This document shows positions 14,361 to 22,500 of a stretch of DNA of 27,674 nt, piece by piece. Numbering within the stretch: position 1 is the stretch's first letter; every line of letters starts with the position of its first letter. The DNA lies in the NCBI GenBank assembly GCA_964605975.1, contig CAZSER010000007.1, forward strand, positions 1 through 27,674, given 5' to 3'. The position numbers and the translations under genes were made by a program. This DNA comes from JBAYHA01 sp964605975 (GTDB lineage Bacteria > Patescibacteriota > Patescibacteriia > UBA11705 > JABHMO01). Below the pieces are notes generated by a model that searched no databases, was not told where the DNA came from, and saw nothing but the letters and a program-made list of their open reading frames with translations.

Positions 14361-15395
14361 CTAAAACTGTTGCAAAAATCGTAAATCTCCAGAATTCATC
14401 AACCGGGCATCATCAATACCATAACGCATCATCACCAAACGGGTTAAACCCAAACCAAAAGCAAACCCTGTATATTCATCTGGATCAATTCCACCCGCCC
14501 GCAAAACATGAGGATGAATCATTCCGCAGGGCAAAAGTTCTACCCAGCCGGACTGTTTACAAACACTACAACCTCGACCACCACAAATAAGACAACTAAT
14601 ATCCAACTCAAAACCCGGTTCAACAAAAGGAAAAAAACCAGGACGCAACCGGACCTTGACTTCTTTTTTTAAAATTCCTCGCAATAAAGATTTCATTACC
14701 GCAATTAAATTAGCGATTGATAAATCTCGATCAACCATAATTCCCTCCAGCTGAAAAAAAGTATTTTCGTGCGAAGCATCCAATGCCTCATTACGAAAAA
14801 CCTTTCCCGGAACAATAGCCCGCAAAGGAGCCCCATATTTAAGCATTGTTCTTATTTGAACCGGAGAAGTATGTGTTCGTAAAACGGTTTTTTCTCCTTG
14901 ATCTTTTTTGATATAAAAAGTATCTTGGGTATCACGAGCCGGATGAGTAGCCGGAATATTTAAAGCTTCAAAATTAAAATAATCAGACTCCAATTCCGGA
15001 CCATCAGCAACAATAAAACCAAAAGAGCGAAACAAATCCTCTAACTCATACTGCACTAAACTATTAGGATTTAATGATCCTCTGGGTTGTTTTTTCCCCG
15101 GAACGGTCATATCCATCTTTTCTTTCTGTAATTGATCCGTCATTGATTTTTGGCGTAATTCAGCTCTACGACTTTCTAGCTTTTCCAAAATTTCAATTTT
15201 AATTTCATTCGCCAACTGACCAAAATTTCTTTTATCTTCTACCGAAAGATCCTTCAATGATTTTAAAATATTATTTAACTTTCCATCTTTGCGTCCTAAA
15301 TAATCAATTTCAAAACTTTCCGCGCTATTTAAATTTGCTAATAACTCTATTTCCTTTAATGCTTGTTGGCGTAATAAATCAAGTTCTTTTTGCAT
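14361..15395 (-). CDS. pheS: Phenylalanyl-tRNA synthetase alpha subunit
   Basis: The catalytic subunit of PheRS, full length at 344 aa. An N-terminal coiled-coil arm (about 1-85) leads into the class II core: motif 1 region (VQYELEDLFRSFGF), THPARDTQDTFY, motif 2 (GKVFRNEALDASHENTFFQL) and motif 3 (GFAFGLGLTRLVMMRYGI). Between motifs 2 and 3 there is a four-cysteine knuckle (CLICGGRGCSVCKQSGW), as found in many bacterial PheS proteins. It is the first gene of a six-gene run; the promoter lies at 15478-15506. The leader of about 75 nt shows only a weak hairpin (CTTAAC/GTTAAG) and no recognisable T-box. Confidence 0.97.
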   Translation of the reverse strand: MQKELDLLRQQALKEIELLANLNSAESFEIDYLGRKDGKLNNILKSLKDLSVEDKRNFGQLANEIKIEILEKLESRRAELRQKSMTDQLQKEKMDMTVPGKKQPRGSLNPNSLVQYELEDLFRSFGFIVADGPELESDYFNFEALNIPATHPARDTQDTFYIKKDQGEKTVLRTHTSPVQIRTMLKYGAPLRAIVPGKVFRNEALDASHENTFFQLEGIMVDRDLSIANLIAVMKSLLRGILKKEVKVRLRPGFFPFVEPGFELDISCLICGGRGCSVCKQSGWVELLPCGMIHPHVLRAGGIDPDEYTGFAFGLGLTRLVMMRYGIDDARLMNSGDLRFLQQF

Positions 15396-15477
15396 ATTTT
15401 TAGAAAATTTTATTGAGACTAAACTTAACTTTAAATAACAATTTCTTCGTTAAGAAAAGGCTACTTTTACTTTATCA

Positions 15478-15506
15478 ATTATAACAAAAAGCAATAAAAT
15501 TAACAA
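15478..15506 (-). promoter_or_regulatory. Promoter of the pheS operon
   Basis: TTGTTA (15506-15501) and a perfect TATAAT (15483-15478) are separated by 17 bp. It lies just downstream of the ricT terminator and gives a leader of about 75 nt before pheS. Confidence 0.65.
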
Positions 15507-15521
15507 ATTTTAATCATTTAC

Positions 15522-15550
15522 AAAAAAATCTGCCAATTGGCAGATTTTTT
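15522..15550 (-). terminator. Intrinsic terminator of the rpsB-tsf-ricT operon
   Basis: A twelve-base perfect stem (AAAAAATCTGCC with its complement, 15523-15534 and 15539-15550) closes on an AATT loop and has T-runs on either strand. It lies 7 bp past the ricT stop. Confidence 0.88.
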
Positions 15551-15557
15551 CAAAAAC

Positions 15558-16355
15558 CTATTTCTCTATTGAAATTTCCACAACTGTATCTTTGCCGTCC
15601 AACAGAACATCCACTGATTGACGCAAAACATGCCAACCAATAACCTCGCCTTGTCCATGTTTTGTTTTGATTTTTTCGCCAATCATTGGCAAACTATCAG
15701 CTAGTTTACTATATAAATCTTTTTCATAAGTCAAACAACATTTCAATCGGCCACAAACACCACTTAAACGATCTGATCCGCGATGAGCAACCTGTTGTAA
15801 ATCAGCCAAATCGGAAGTAACATTACCCAGATCACGAAAAAATGATTTGCAACATAAATTACGACCACAATTACCAATATCTCCGCTTATCTTAATTTCA
15901 TCACGAATTCCCAACTGCTGTAAACGAATGTTTTTGCGATAAATTCTAATTAACTCTTTTAACAAATCTCGAAAATCCACTCGACCATCAGCAATAAAAG
16001 CAAAAGTTATTCGCGCTTCATCAAAAGCAAAATGAACATCCACCAATTTAATTGGTAAATTAAATTTTTTGATCAAAGAGCGACATTCTTCAAACGCTTT
16101 TTTTTGTTTTTGATTCAAGTTTAAAAGTTGATCTAAATCTTCCTTGTCAGCATTTCGCAAAATTGGTTTTATTGGCTCGCCCAAAGAAGCTTCCTTGTCG
16201 GCATTCAATTCAACATAACGCAAAACTTTACCGATTTCTAATCCCAACTTTGTCTCAACAATTACATACTCACCGACGGCACTCTTTTCATTTTCCGCCG
16301 GGGCAAAATAATAAACTTTATCCCAAGGCGCAAACTGCACTTCGGCTACTCGCAT
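15558..16355 (-). CDS. ricT: PSP1 / YaaT (RicT) family protein
   Basis: This 265-aa protein belongs to the PSP1 C-terminal domain family (Bacillus subtilis YaaT/RicT). The diagnostic cysteine cluster is complete: GNCGRNLCCKSFF, then SGVCGRLKCCLTYE, about residues 157-212. These cysteines bind an iron-sulphur cluster in the RicA/F/T complex. The beta-rich N-terminus (YVIVETKLGLEIGKVL) and the RVDFRDLLKELIRIY helix also fit. In Bacillus the complex acts in RNA processing with RNase Y; I see no ricA or ricF here. It follows tsf by 18 bp, with SD AAGGA before the ATG at 16355. That SD lies in a small hairpin spanning the tsf stop. Confidence 0.88.
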   Translation of the reverse strand: MRVAEVQFAPWDKVYYFAPAENEKSAVGEYVIVETKLGLEIGKVLRYVELNADKEASLGEPIKPILRNADKEDLDQLLNLNQKQKKAFEECRSLIKKFNLPIKLVDVHFAFDEARITFAFIADGRVDFRDLLKELIRIYRKNIRLQQLGIRDEIKISGDIGNCGRNLCCKSFFRDLGNVTSDLADLQQVAHRGSDRLSGVCGRLKCCLTYEKDLYSKLADSLPMIGEKIKTKHGQGEVIGWHVLRQSVDVLLDGKDTVVEISIEK

Positions 16356-16373
16356 AAATAAATCCTTTAAGGA

Positions 16374-16961
16374 TTAAATTTGAAATCTGGAAAATCTTCC
16401 GATTTCGATTTTTTCTCCAGTTTTGGCGATGACTTGATTAATCAAAGCTTCGACAGTCAAATTTTCATCTTTGATACAAAGTTGTTTCAAAAGACAAGTT
16501 TCGGCAAAAAATTTCGTTAATTTACCTTCCATAATCTTTTCCATAAACTCTTCTTTTTTACCTTCGGCCAAAAGTTGTTCTCTATAAATAGCTTTTTCCC
16601 TTTCAAGAACTTCGACCGGAACTTGTTCTGGCATCAAATAATCAGGACTCATAGCTACAATTTGTAAAGCCAATTCATGAGCTAAATTTTTAAAATCTTC
16701 CGTGCGAGAAACAAAATCAGTTTCACACAAAAGCTCTAACATCGCACCTGTTTTATTATTGGAATGGATATAGGAATAAACAATACCTTCTTTGGTTTCT
16801 CTTTCGGCAGATTTTTTGGCCGCCTTAATTTCACCTTTTTGGCGCATAAGATCAATAGCCTTTTCGTAATCGCCATTTGCCTCTTCCAAAGCTTTTTTGC
16901 AATCCATCATTCCTCCACCCGTTTGATTGCGTAATTTGGTAATTATTGCTAAGTCAACCAT
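16374..16961 (-). CDS. tsf: Translation elongation factor Ts
   Basis: EF-Ts is the nucleotide-exchange factor for EF-Tu. The N-terminal UBA-like domain is clear (LRNQTGGGMMDCKKALEEAN, about residues 11-30), followed by the core with the family motif CETDFVSRTEDF (about 79-90), where the TDFV element contacts EF-Tu. At 195 aa it is the short form with a single core subdomain, common in CPR and some other bacteria. It is the second gene of the rpsB-tsf-ricT operon, 34 bp after rpsB, with no SD and a T/A-rich gap. Confidence 0.96.
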   Translation of the reverse strand: MVDLAIITKLRNQTGGGMMDCKKALEEANGDYEKAIDLMRQKGEIKAAKKSAERETKEGIVYSYIHSNNKTGAMLELLCETDFVSRTEDFKNLAHELALQIVAMSPDYLMPEQVPVEVLEREKAIYREQLLAEGKKEEFMEKIMEGKLTKFFAETCLLKQLCIKDENLTVEALINQVIAKTGEKIEIGRFSRFQI

Positions 16962-16995
16962 ATTTTTTTTGTTTTATTAAAATTAATTAGAAAAA

Positions 16996-17709
16996 TTATT
17001 TCTTGACTTCACTACCTTTGGCTGATAACTCTTTTTGCGCTTCAATAATTGTTTCTGAAACAGTTTTTACCAAAAGTTTAATAGCGTTAATAGCATCATC
17101 ATTTCCAGGGATTGGATATTCCACTACTTCCGGATTAACATTGGTGTCACAAATAGCAACAACCGGAACATTACAACGATTAGCTTCCGCTAAAGCGGTT
17201 TTTTCTGTTTTTAAATCAACAATAAAAACTACGGATGGAATTTTGTTTATTTTTTCCAAACCTCCGACATTGGTCTCTAATTTTTCAATTTCTTTGGCAA
17301 TCATCAATCTTTCTTTTTTGGTATACTTTTCCAACGCACCGGTAGCTCGATCTTCCTTTAACTGTCGATATCTTTTGATTGTCGCAAAAACTGAATTCCA
17401 GTTGGTCAAAGTACCACCAAGCCAACGGTTGACAACATAAGGCATATTACAAGCAATGGCACTCTCTTTAACTGTATTTTGGGCTTGTTTTTTGGTACCC
17501 AAAAACAAAACATTACCACCGTTCATAATCACTTCCTTGATATAAGTTAAAGCAATTTCCAGCTGTTTTTGAGTTTGTTCCAAATTAATAATGTGAATAC
17601 CGTTTTTCTCGGTATAAATAAAAGGGGCCATTTTTGGATACCATTTTGATTTTTGATGACCAAAATGAACGCCGGATTTCATTAAATCCGTTAAAGATGG
17701 AATCTTCAT
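16996..17709 (-). CDS. rpsB: 30S ribosomal protein S2
   Basis: S2 binds the head-body junction of the small ribosomal subunit and recruits S1 in many bacteria. The 237-aa product has the family signatures: SGVHFGHQKSKWYPKMAPFI (about 12-31), VNRWLGGTLTNW (about 91-102) and the C-terminal CDTNVNPEVVEYPIPGNDDA. Length is normal. The ATG at 17709 has a modest SD (AAAGGAAA). The gene heads rpsB-tsf-ricT and has a promoter about 130 bp upstream. The intervening leader folds into two hairpins closed by an outer stem, a candidate autoregulatory element. Confidence 0.97.
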   Translation of the reverse strand: MKIPSLTDLMKSGVHFGHQKSKWYPKMAPFIYTEKNGIHIINLEQTQKQLEIALTYIKEVIMNGGNVLFLGTKKQAQNTVKESAIACNMPYVVNRWLGGTLTNWNSVFATIKRYRQLKEDRATGALEKYTKKERLMIAKEIEKLETNVGGLEKINKIPSVVFIVDLKTEKTALAEANRCNVPVVAICDTNVNPEVVEYPIPGNDDAINAIKLLVKTVSETIIEAQKELSAKGSEVKK

Positions 17710-17729
17710 AAATTGTTTCCTTTTTCCTC

Positions 17730-17808
17730 TACTTTCCTAATCACAATGACTTTTGCGGAGCAAAAGCAGGAATCGTAATTGATGATTGAAATTCAATCAA
17801 AGAAAGTA
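17730..17808 (-). ncRNA. Candidate structured rpsB leader
   Basis: Read on the minus strand, TACTTTC (17808-17802) pairs with GAAAGTA (17736-17730), closing a domain of 79 nt. Inside are two perfect hairpins: TGATTGAA/TTCAATCA (17783-17799) and CTTTTGC/GCAAAAG with a 3-nt loop (17750-17766). It lies between the mapped promoter and the rpsB SD. The second hairpin region also resembles dispersed REP-like elements, which is the alternative explanation. Confidence 0.45.
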
Positions 17809-17839
17809 TGTAGTTTATTACTAAATTAATACAAAGTTA

Positions 17840-17868
17840 ATGATATCATAAGTTTTTAATTTTAGCAA
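17840..17868 (-). promoter_or_regulatory. Promoter of the rpsB operon
   Basis: TTGCTA (17868-17863) and TATCAT (17845-17840) are separated by 17 bp. It predicts a transcription start near 17833 and a leader of about 124 nt, long compared with the other genes here. Confidence 0.6.
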
Positions 17869-18012
17869 GAGCACGGTCAGTTTCACCCCCCACCCCTACC
17901 AATCCTCTTTTTTTTTAAAAAGTCTAAACCAATATTTACCTAAATATAGACAATCTTTTTCCTTAAAACCCTCAAGAGCTTGCCGTTTTTATAAAACCTG
18001 TGCAAAATTTTC
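17869..18012. other. Rest of the 17710-18060 non-coding gap
   Basis: The 351-bp gap between rpsB and tRNA-Tyr holds two divergent promoters and the rpsB leader. The remaining part contains a C-rich stretch near 17885-17900, a long T-run and a palindrome at 17922-17951 (GTCT, then ATATTTA-CC-TAAATAT, then AGAC). I see no coding frame and no known RNA in it. Confidence 0.5.
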
Positions 18013-18041
18013 TTGAACTTTTTATAAATTCATGTTAGTAT
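18013..18041 (+). promoter_or_regulatory. Promoter of tRNA-Tyr
   Basis: TTGAAC (18013-18018) and TAGTAT (18036-18041) are separated by 17 bp, 19 bp upstream of the mature tRNA start. Confidence 0.65.
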
Positions 18042-18060
18042 GTTTCTGTAAATAAATTCT

Positions 18061-18146
18061 GGGTCGGTACCAAAGCAGTCAAATGGGGCAGACTGTAAAT
18101 CTGCTGGCTTACGCCTTCGAAGGTGCGAATCCTTCCCGGCCCACCA
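18061..18146 (+). tRNA. tRNA-Tyr (anticodon GTA), CCA encoded
   Basis: Acceptor GGGTCGG (18061-18067) pairs with CCGGCCC (18136-18142), with one T-G pair. Anticodon stem GCAGA/TCTGC carries loop CTGTAAA, giving GTA. A long variable arm follows (class II tRNA), which fits bacterial tRNA-Tyr. Discriminator A and CCA are encoded at 18143-18146. A terminator follows at once. Confidence 0.96.
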
Positions 18147-18178
18147 AAAATATCCGTCGTTCTGACGGCTATTTTTTT
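18147..18178 (+). terminator. Intrinsic terminator of tRNA-Tyr
   Basis: CCGTC (18154-18158) and GACGG (18164-18168) form the core stem with A/T pairs outside one mismatch; seven T follow (18172-18178). Confidence 0.85.
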
Positions 18179-18180
18179 AC

Positions 18181-18206
18181 AAAAAAAAGTGCTTTATTAA
18201 GCACTT
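18181..18206 (-). terminator. Intrinsic terminator of cassette B
   Basis: AAGTGCTT (18187-18194) and AAGCACTT (18199-18206) form a perfect stem. On the minus strand a run of eight T follows. It lies 8 bp past the stop at 18215. Confidence 0.88.
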
Positions 18207-18214
18207 CTAAATTT

Positions 18215-18937
18215 CTAATAAAAATCAAAGTTTGATTGTTCTGTCTCTCCAACATAAGAGAAATTAGCTTCCACTGCAAACTGTTGAAAATATTTAGTCA
18301 AGTCGGACAACAACTTTTCTTTTTCCAAATAATCTTCTCGATCAAAATAACAACGCTCTGGCAAAAAATCCTTGGACACCATCTTTTCCAAAACCAAACG
18401 CCAAGAGAGCCTTCTTTTCTGTCCCAAAGTAAACAACTCTTTCTCTGCTGAGGCTTTAATTAAGTTATTTGCGCCATCTTTTTTTATCACCGCTTGTAAA
18501 GTCAAAAACTTATTGGTAATTTTACAATCCTTGGGTAAAGAAAAATTTACCGTAAATTCTATTGGTTCACTAAATTGATAATCTTCCAACTTTTTGTCTA
18601 CTGGTAGGGGATAAAAATGAAAACTCTCATAGTCAAGTGAAAAATTTGGGACCGTCAACGAAAAAAACTTATCCTCATTCTTATTATACGAATGAGGAGT
18701 AAGCGTTGCAAAAAATAAAAATACAGGAAAAAAAACCAAAAACAAAGGAGAAATGACCCATTTAAATGGAAAATCCTCCGCAATCGTCAAAAACAAAAGA
18801 ATAACCGCCACAATAGAAATACTAAACTTTTGTCCCAAAACAAGGGTTATCACCAAAATAATCATTGACAACAAAACAACCATAACAGCATAGACAGACG
18901 AGTCAAAAAACCCTTTTACCTTTTCCAAAAAAGTCAT
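18215..18937 (-). CDS. Hypothetical membrane protein, 240 aa (cassette B)
   Basis: I do not recognise it. The first 85 residues hold three closely packed hydrophobic segments (about 14-35, 38-53 and 60-80). A soluble domain of about 150 residues follows (from HSYNKNEDKF), rich in beta strands, then a helical region (DYLEKEKLLSDLTKYFQQF) and a final strand (VEANFSYV). The overall plan, membrane helices followed by a strand-helix-strand domain, is like the 309-aa protein at 24396-25325. The start at 18937 is fixed by a consensus SD AGGAGGA (18948-18942). The gene is a single unit with its own TTGACA promoter and terminator. Confidence 0.75.
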   Translation of the reverse strand: MTFLEKVKGFFDSSVYAVMVVLLSMIILVITLVLGQKFSISIVAVILLFLTIAEDFPFKWVISPLFLVFFPVFLFFATLTPHSYNKNEDKFFSLTVPNFSLDYESFHFYPLPVDKKLEDYQFSEPIEFTVNFSLPKDCKITNKFLTLQAVIKKDGANNLIKASAEKELFTLGQKRRLSWRLVLEKMVSKDFLPERCYFDREDYLEKEKLLSDLTKYFQQFAVEANFSYVGETEQSNFDFY

Positions 18938-18975
18938 CTTGTCCTCCTAAAAAATGTTAAAGAACTGTTCAATTT

Positions 18976-19004
18976 ATCCTATCAACTTTCAAAAACATTG
19001 TCAA
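18976..19004 (-). promoter_or_regulatory. Promoter of cassette B
   Basis: A perfect TTGACA (19004-18999) and TAGGAT (18981-18976) are separated by 17 bp. The leader is about 31 nt and contains the SD. Confidence 0.75.
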
Positions 19005-19035
19005 TAAAAAAAGCTTCTAACTCACTTACTTTTAA

Positions 19036-19064
19036 AAAAAGTCATTCTTGTTAAAAATGACTTT
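19036..19064 (-). terminator. Intrinsic terminator of cassette C
   Basis: AAAGTCATT and AATGACTTT arms (19038-19046 and 19056-19064) flank a short loop; a T-run follows on the minus strand. It sits between the cassette C stop and the cassette B promoter. Confidence 0.82.
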
Positions 19065-19096
19065 TGACAAACAACTGCTAATTTACTGATCACTAA

Positions 19097-19429
19097 TTAA
19101 TCTTTGGCAAAACGATCGAAATCTGTTTCGCGACTGGTAACAAAATGTCTCTCAATTTCTAAATTTGATATTTTTTCTTGACAGATACAGCCTGAGCCCC
19201 AAGGATAAACATTTCTGCGATAATAGCAGTCCGGTTTTTCCTTAATTTGCTTTTCAAAAATACCCGGCCAAGCACCAAATTTGAAAACCCTAATCCAACG
19301 ATCGAATTTCGGACCTCGCTGATCAATAAAATAATATCTCTTGGTCAAAAAAACGGCTAACAGAACAAAGACAGGCATAAAAGCCAAAAGAACGGAAACA
19401 GCTACCAAAACAATAAAAAAATTATCCAT
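19097..19429 (-). CDS. Small membrane protein, 110 aa (cassette C)
   Basis: I do not recognise it. One long N-terminal hydrophobic segment (about residues 3-29) is followed by a basic/aromatic soluble part (RYYFIDQRGPKFDRWIRVF) with three cysteines (DCYY, then GCIC), perhaps metal-binding or disulphide-forming. I start it at the ATG at 19429, not at an upstream TTG (19447), because the SD AAGGGAGGT (19442-19434) lies 4 nt before this ATG and would sit inside the longer frame. It has its own TTGACA promoter and terminator, like cassettes A, B and D. Confidence 0.75.
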   Translation of the reverse strand: MDNFFIVLVAVSVLLAFMPVFVLLAVFLTKRYYFIDQRGPKFDRWIRVFKFGAWPGIFEKQIKEKPDCYYRRNVYPWGSGCICQEKISNLEIERHFVTSRETDFDRFAKD

Positions 19430-19456
19430 ATCAACCTCCCTTAACAAGAATAAATT

Positions 19457-19485
19457 ATCTTATCTTTAATTTAATTTTATGTCAA
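19457..19485 (-). promoter_or_regulatory. Promoter of cassette C
   Basis: A perfect TTGACA (19485-19480) and TAAGAT (19462-19457) are separated by 17 bp. The leader is about 20 nt and includes the SD. Confidence 0.75.
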
Positions 19486-19517
19486 TAAAACTAATTCCCT
19501 GTACTTTATTAGCAAAC

Positions 19518-19550
19518 AAAAAAAGAGCATCCTTGTTAGCTCTTTTTTTT
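19518..19550 (-). terminator. Intrinsic terminator of the giant gene
   Basis: AAAAAAAGAGC (19518-19528) pairs with GCTCTTTTTTT (19539-19549) around a 10-nt loop. On the minus strand it ends in a T-run. It follows the stop at 19587 by about 37 bp. Confidence 0.85.
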
Positions 19551-19586
19551 ATTTGACCACTTTAATTTATAAGAAAAAAATCTCCG

Positions 19587-22500
19587 CTATTTTACCAATC
19601 CCACTCGCAAAGAATATTCTCCGACCATCTTTCCTATTCCAACATAATCATCATAATTCACACCAGAATCTTCATACTGCCCTTCCGGATTAGCACTGGC
19701 AGGAACTGTTATTTCGTAATCACCCGCTCCAACGGCTAAATCAATTTGCATTTTCTGCCCATAGTTTTTTTGTAGGAAAGTAATAATTTTATTTCTTAAC
19801 GAAACATCACCCTTGTTTAAAACGGTATAAATTGGTTCCATAAAAAGACAACCATTTTTGGATAACTTCAAAATAGATCGAGCAATAACGGATTCCAAAA
19901 CCTCTTTTTGTGGAATTTTATCATTATCTAATAACGCCGTTATACCTTCTCTAGCTACAATTTCCGCATATTTATCCGATAATTTATTAAGATCCAAAAC
20001 ATACAAAGCTCGCGAATGGGCATCTCCGACATAACCAAGTAAAGCCTCTGCCACCGTCCCTTTAAAATAGTTTTGACATGATCCATTGCCGAGCGGATAA
20101 ACTCCGACATTAAAAAGCATCTGAGCTTCATCGGTCGACAAAAAGGCGAGCTTTTTGGAAACACTAATATCTTCATTTAAATCTATTAAATTTTCAATAT
20201 TTTCCAAATCTCCCAAAAAGGAAACTCCCTGAAAATAGGCCTTTAAATTTTTCAAAGATTTTATCAACTGTTCATTGTCCTTCTTGCCATCATGATGTAA
20301 TTTCCCCGCCAATAATAACTGTTTATCAATCCCGACCAAAGCCAATAAATCCAGTTTAATCGTTAATTCTTTGCGTCTAGCAAAAAGATCTTTTGTTTCT
20401 ATTTTCTCACTTACCGGCAAAGAGAATTTTTTCAACAATTCAACATTTTCCAAAACTACCAAGGCTTCAGCTTTTTTTTGTGAAATTTTCAGTACTATTT
20501 TTTTTCTTCTTTCTTCTGTAATTAAATCTTTAACAAAAAATTTACTGTTTTTGTCCTTTTTCGCTTGTTCACTCTTTTGAAGATATTCCTCCAAGAAATT
20601 TTTAGCGTCAGCAACATCCAAATATTTCGCTAGATCTTTGATTATTTTTTCCGTTTTGGCGTTAAAAGAAAATTCTTGCTCTCCTGCTAATTTTTCTTTC
20701 CAAATAGTCTGCACCCGCTCTGCGTCTTCGGCCTCAAAGATTTTATCAATAACAGTCATTTCCCATAAAATTTCTTGTTTCTCTCCCTCCAAAATAGTCT
20801 GCTGTTCGACTGGTCTTTTTTCTATTTCCGTAAAAATAGCAGATAAATACTCTTGTAGCGATAAATGTTTTTTTTGATCATCCCCCTCTAACAAATGACC
20901 TTGACGCAAAACAGATTCAAAAATTATTTCTTTGGTTTTTAACGCTGGATCAACATTTCTTTCTGCAAGAGTTAATTCTCCTAGTTCCACAACAAAATTT
21001 CTCTTCCATAATTCCAACTGTGCAGGAGAAAGCCACCCAACTTGCTCTTTTACCGAGTTCCGGCTCAAGTCATAACGATAGTTTTGCCAACTTGTCGAAC
21101 TATCAAAATGCTCAAAAAGGTCAATTAAATAGTCTGCCAATTCTGGATACCTAACTAAATAAGTCATTATTGGTTCCAAATTTTCGCCCCAAGCTTTTTT
21201 GACAGAATTAATTTTTTCGGTTGATATTTCATTATTAGCAAAAAGTGACCGAAACTCCGCAAGACAAAAATTTTCCATTTTTTCTTTTAACTCTTTCAAA
21301 TTAGTTGCTCCAACCATAGCCTCGACCATCCTTTTTTCAAACTGGACAACAAGACTATTAAAATGAGCTTGTTGGTCAAAATATTCATCATAATCATCAT
21401 AACCGCCATATCCATAAAATTGCTCCCTAATATGCTCCTCTTGGGCGGTTTTTAGAGAGTTCATCATCTGCAGATAACTTCCTATTTCCTTTAACTCAAA
21501 AGCCTCACTGATATCTTGGCCAAAATCGATCTCTCTTAAAACCCGATCCAATCCAGCGCTTATAGTTTTAGACCAAATTGGCGTATTCGCCAAAAAATAC
21601 TGGATTTGTTCCGTAGCTCTTTCACTCTTTGCCACTTTTATAGAAAATTTTTCAAATTTCTCCAAAAAAGGATTAGTGGGATCAAAAACATCAGTAACGG
21701 TTGCCAAAGGTAAAATGTTTTCTAACGGAATACCTGGATAATCACCATGCCAATCAATAATTGACCGCTGATTTTTTCCCCAAAAAGACCATAGACTAAT
21801 CTCTTCTCTCCTTACATATCGATTTTTTATTTCCTGATTGTTAATTTCCCTTTCACGAGCAAAAAATGGCTCAAGCTCAAAAGTATTCTCTGGTTTTAAT
21901 AAGTACTCTTTGTTTTCTTTTAAATAACTCCTTAATACTTCTGAATTAAATATCTCGTTATTTTTGGAATCAACACAAAATCGATCAAAAATTTTTTCTC
22001 GATAGAGAGTTGGAACGCGATCATCATTAGCAAAAACATAAAACTCATGCAACCACGGTAAAAATTCATCTCCCAATCCAAGCATCAACTCCATCTCTTT
22101 TTTGGGAAAAGGGGTTTTCCCTTTGGGCATTCCCAGGAAACGATTCAAATTATTTAAAATTTCTAAAATAATTTTTTCACCACCCAGTGAATATAAAGCT
22201 TTTAATTCCGACTGCAACTTAGAAGCTTCTGCTTCCGATTGGCAACTTAAATACTCTTTTTTCTTTTTTTGTAAAAACTCTTCATAAAAAAGTTTAACCT
22301 TTTGATCTTTTGAGGACAATATAAACAAAGATCCAAATTTTTCGGCTTTAGCTAATTTATCCGCCAAATCGATCGCTGATAGTTCTAGGGAAAAACCATT
22401 CGCAACGCGCTGAGTTGTTTTCAAATCTTTAAGAAGAAAAACTCTAACCAAAATTTTATCTTTTTCCAAAGGCAACGATTGCAAAAAAGCATAATAATCA

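Noticed and set aside
15396..15471. T-box or attenuator in the pheS leader
   Set aside because: Only a weak 6-bp stem is present, with no T-box core motif, no leader peptide with phenylalanine codons and no terminator hairpin.
19430..19447. Longer TTG start for the cassette C protein
   Set aside because: The strong SD lies inside this extension and points to the ATG at 19429.
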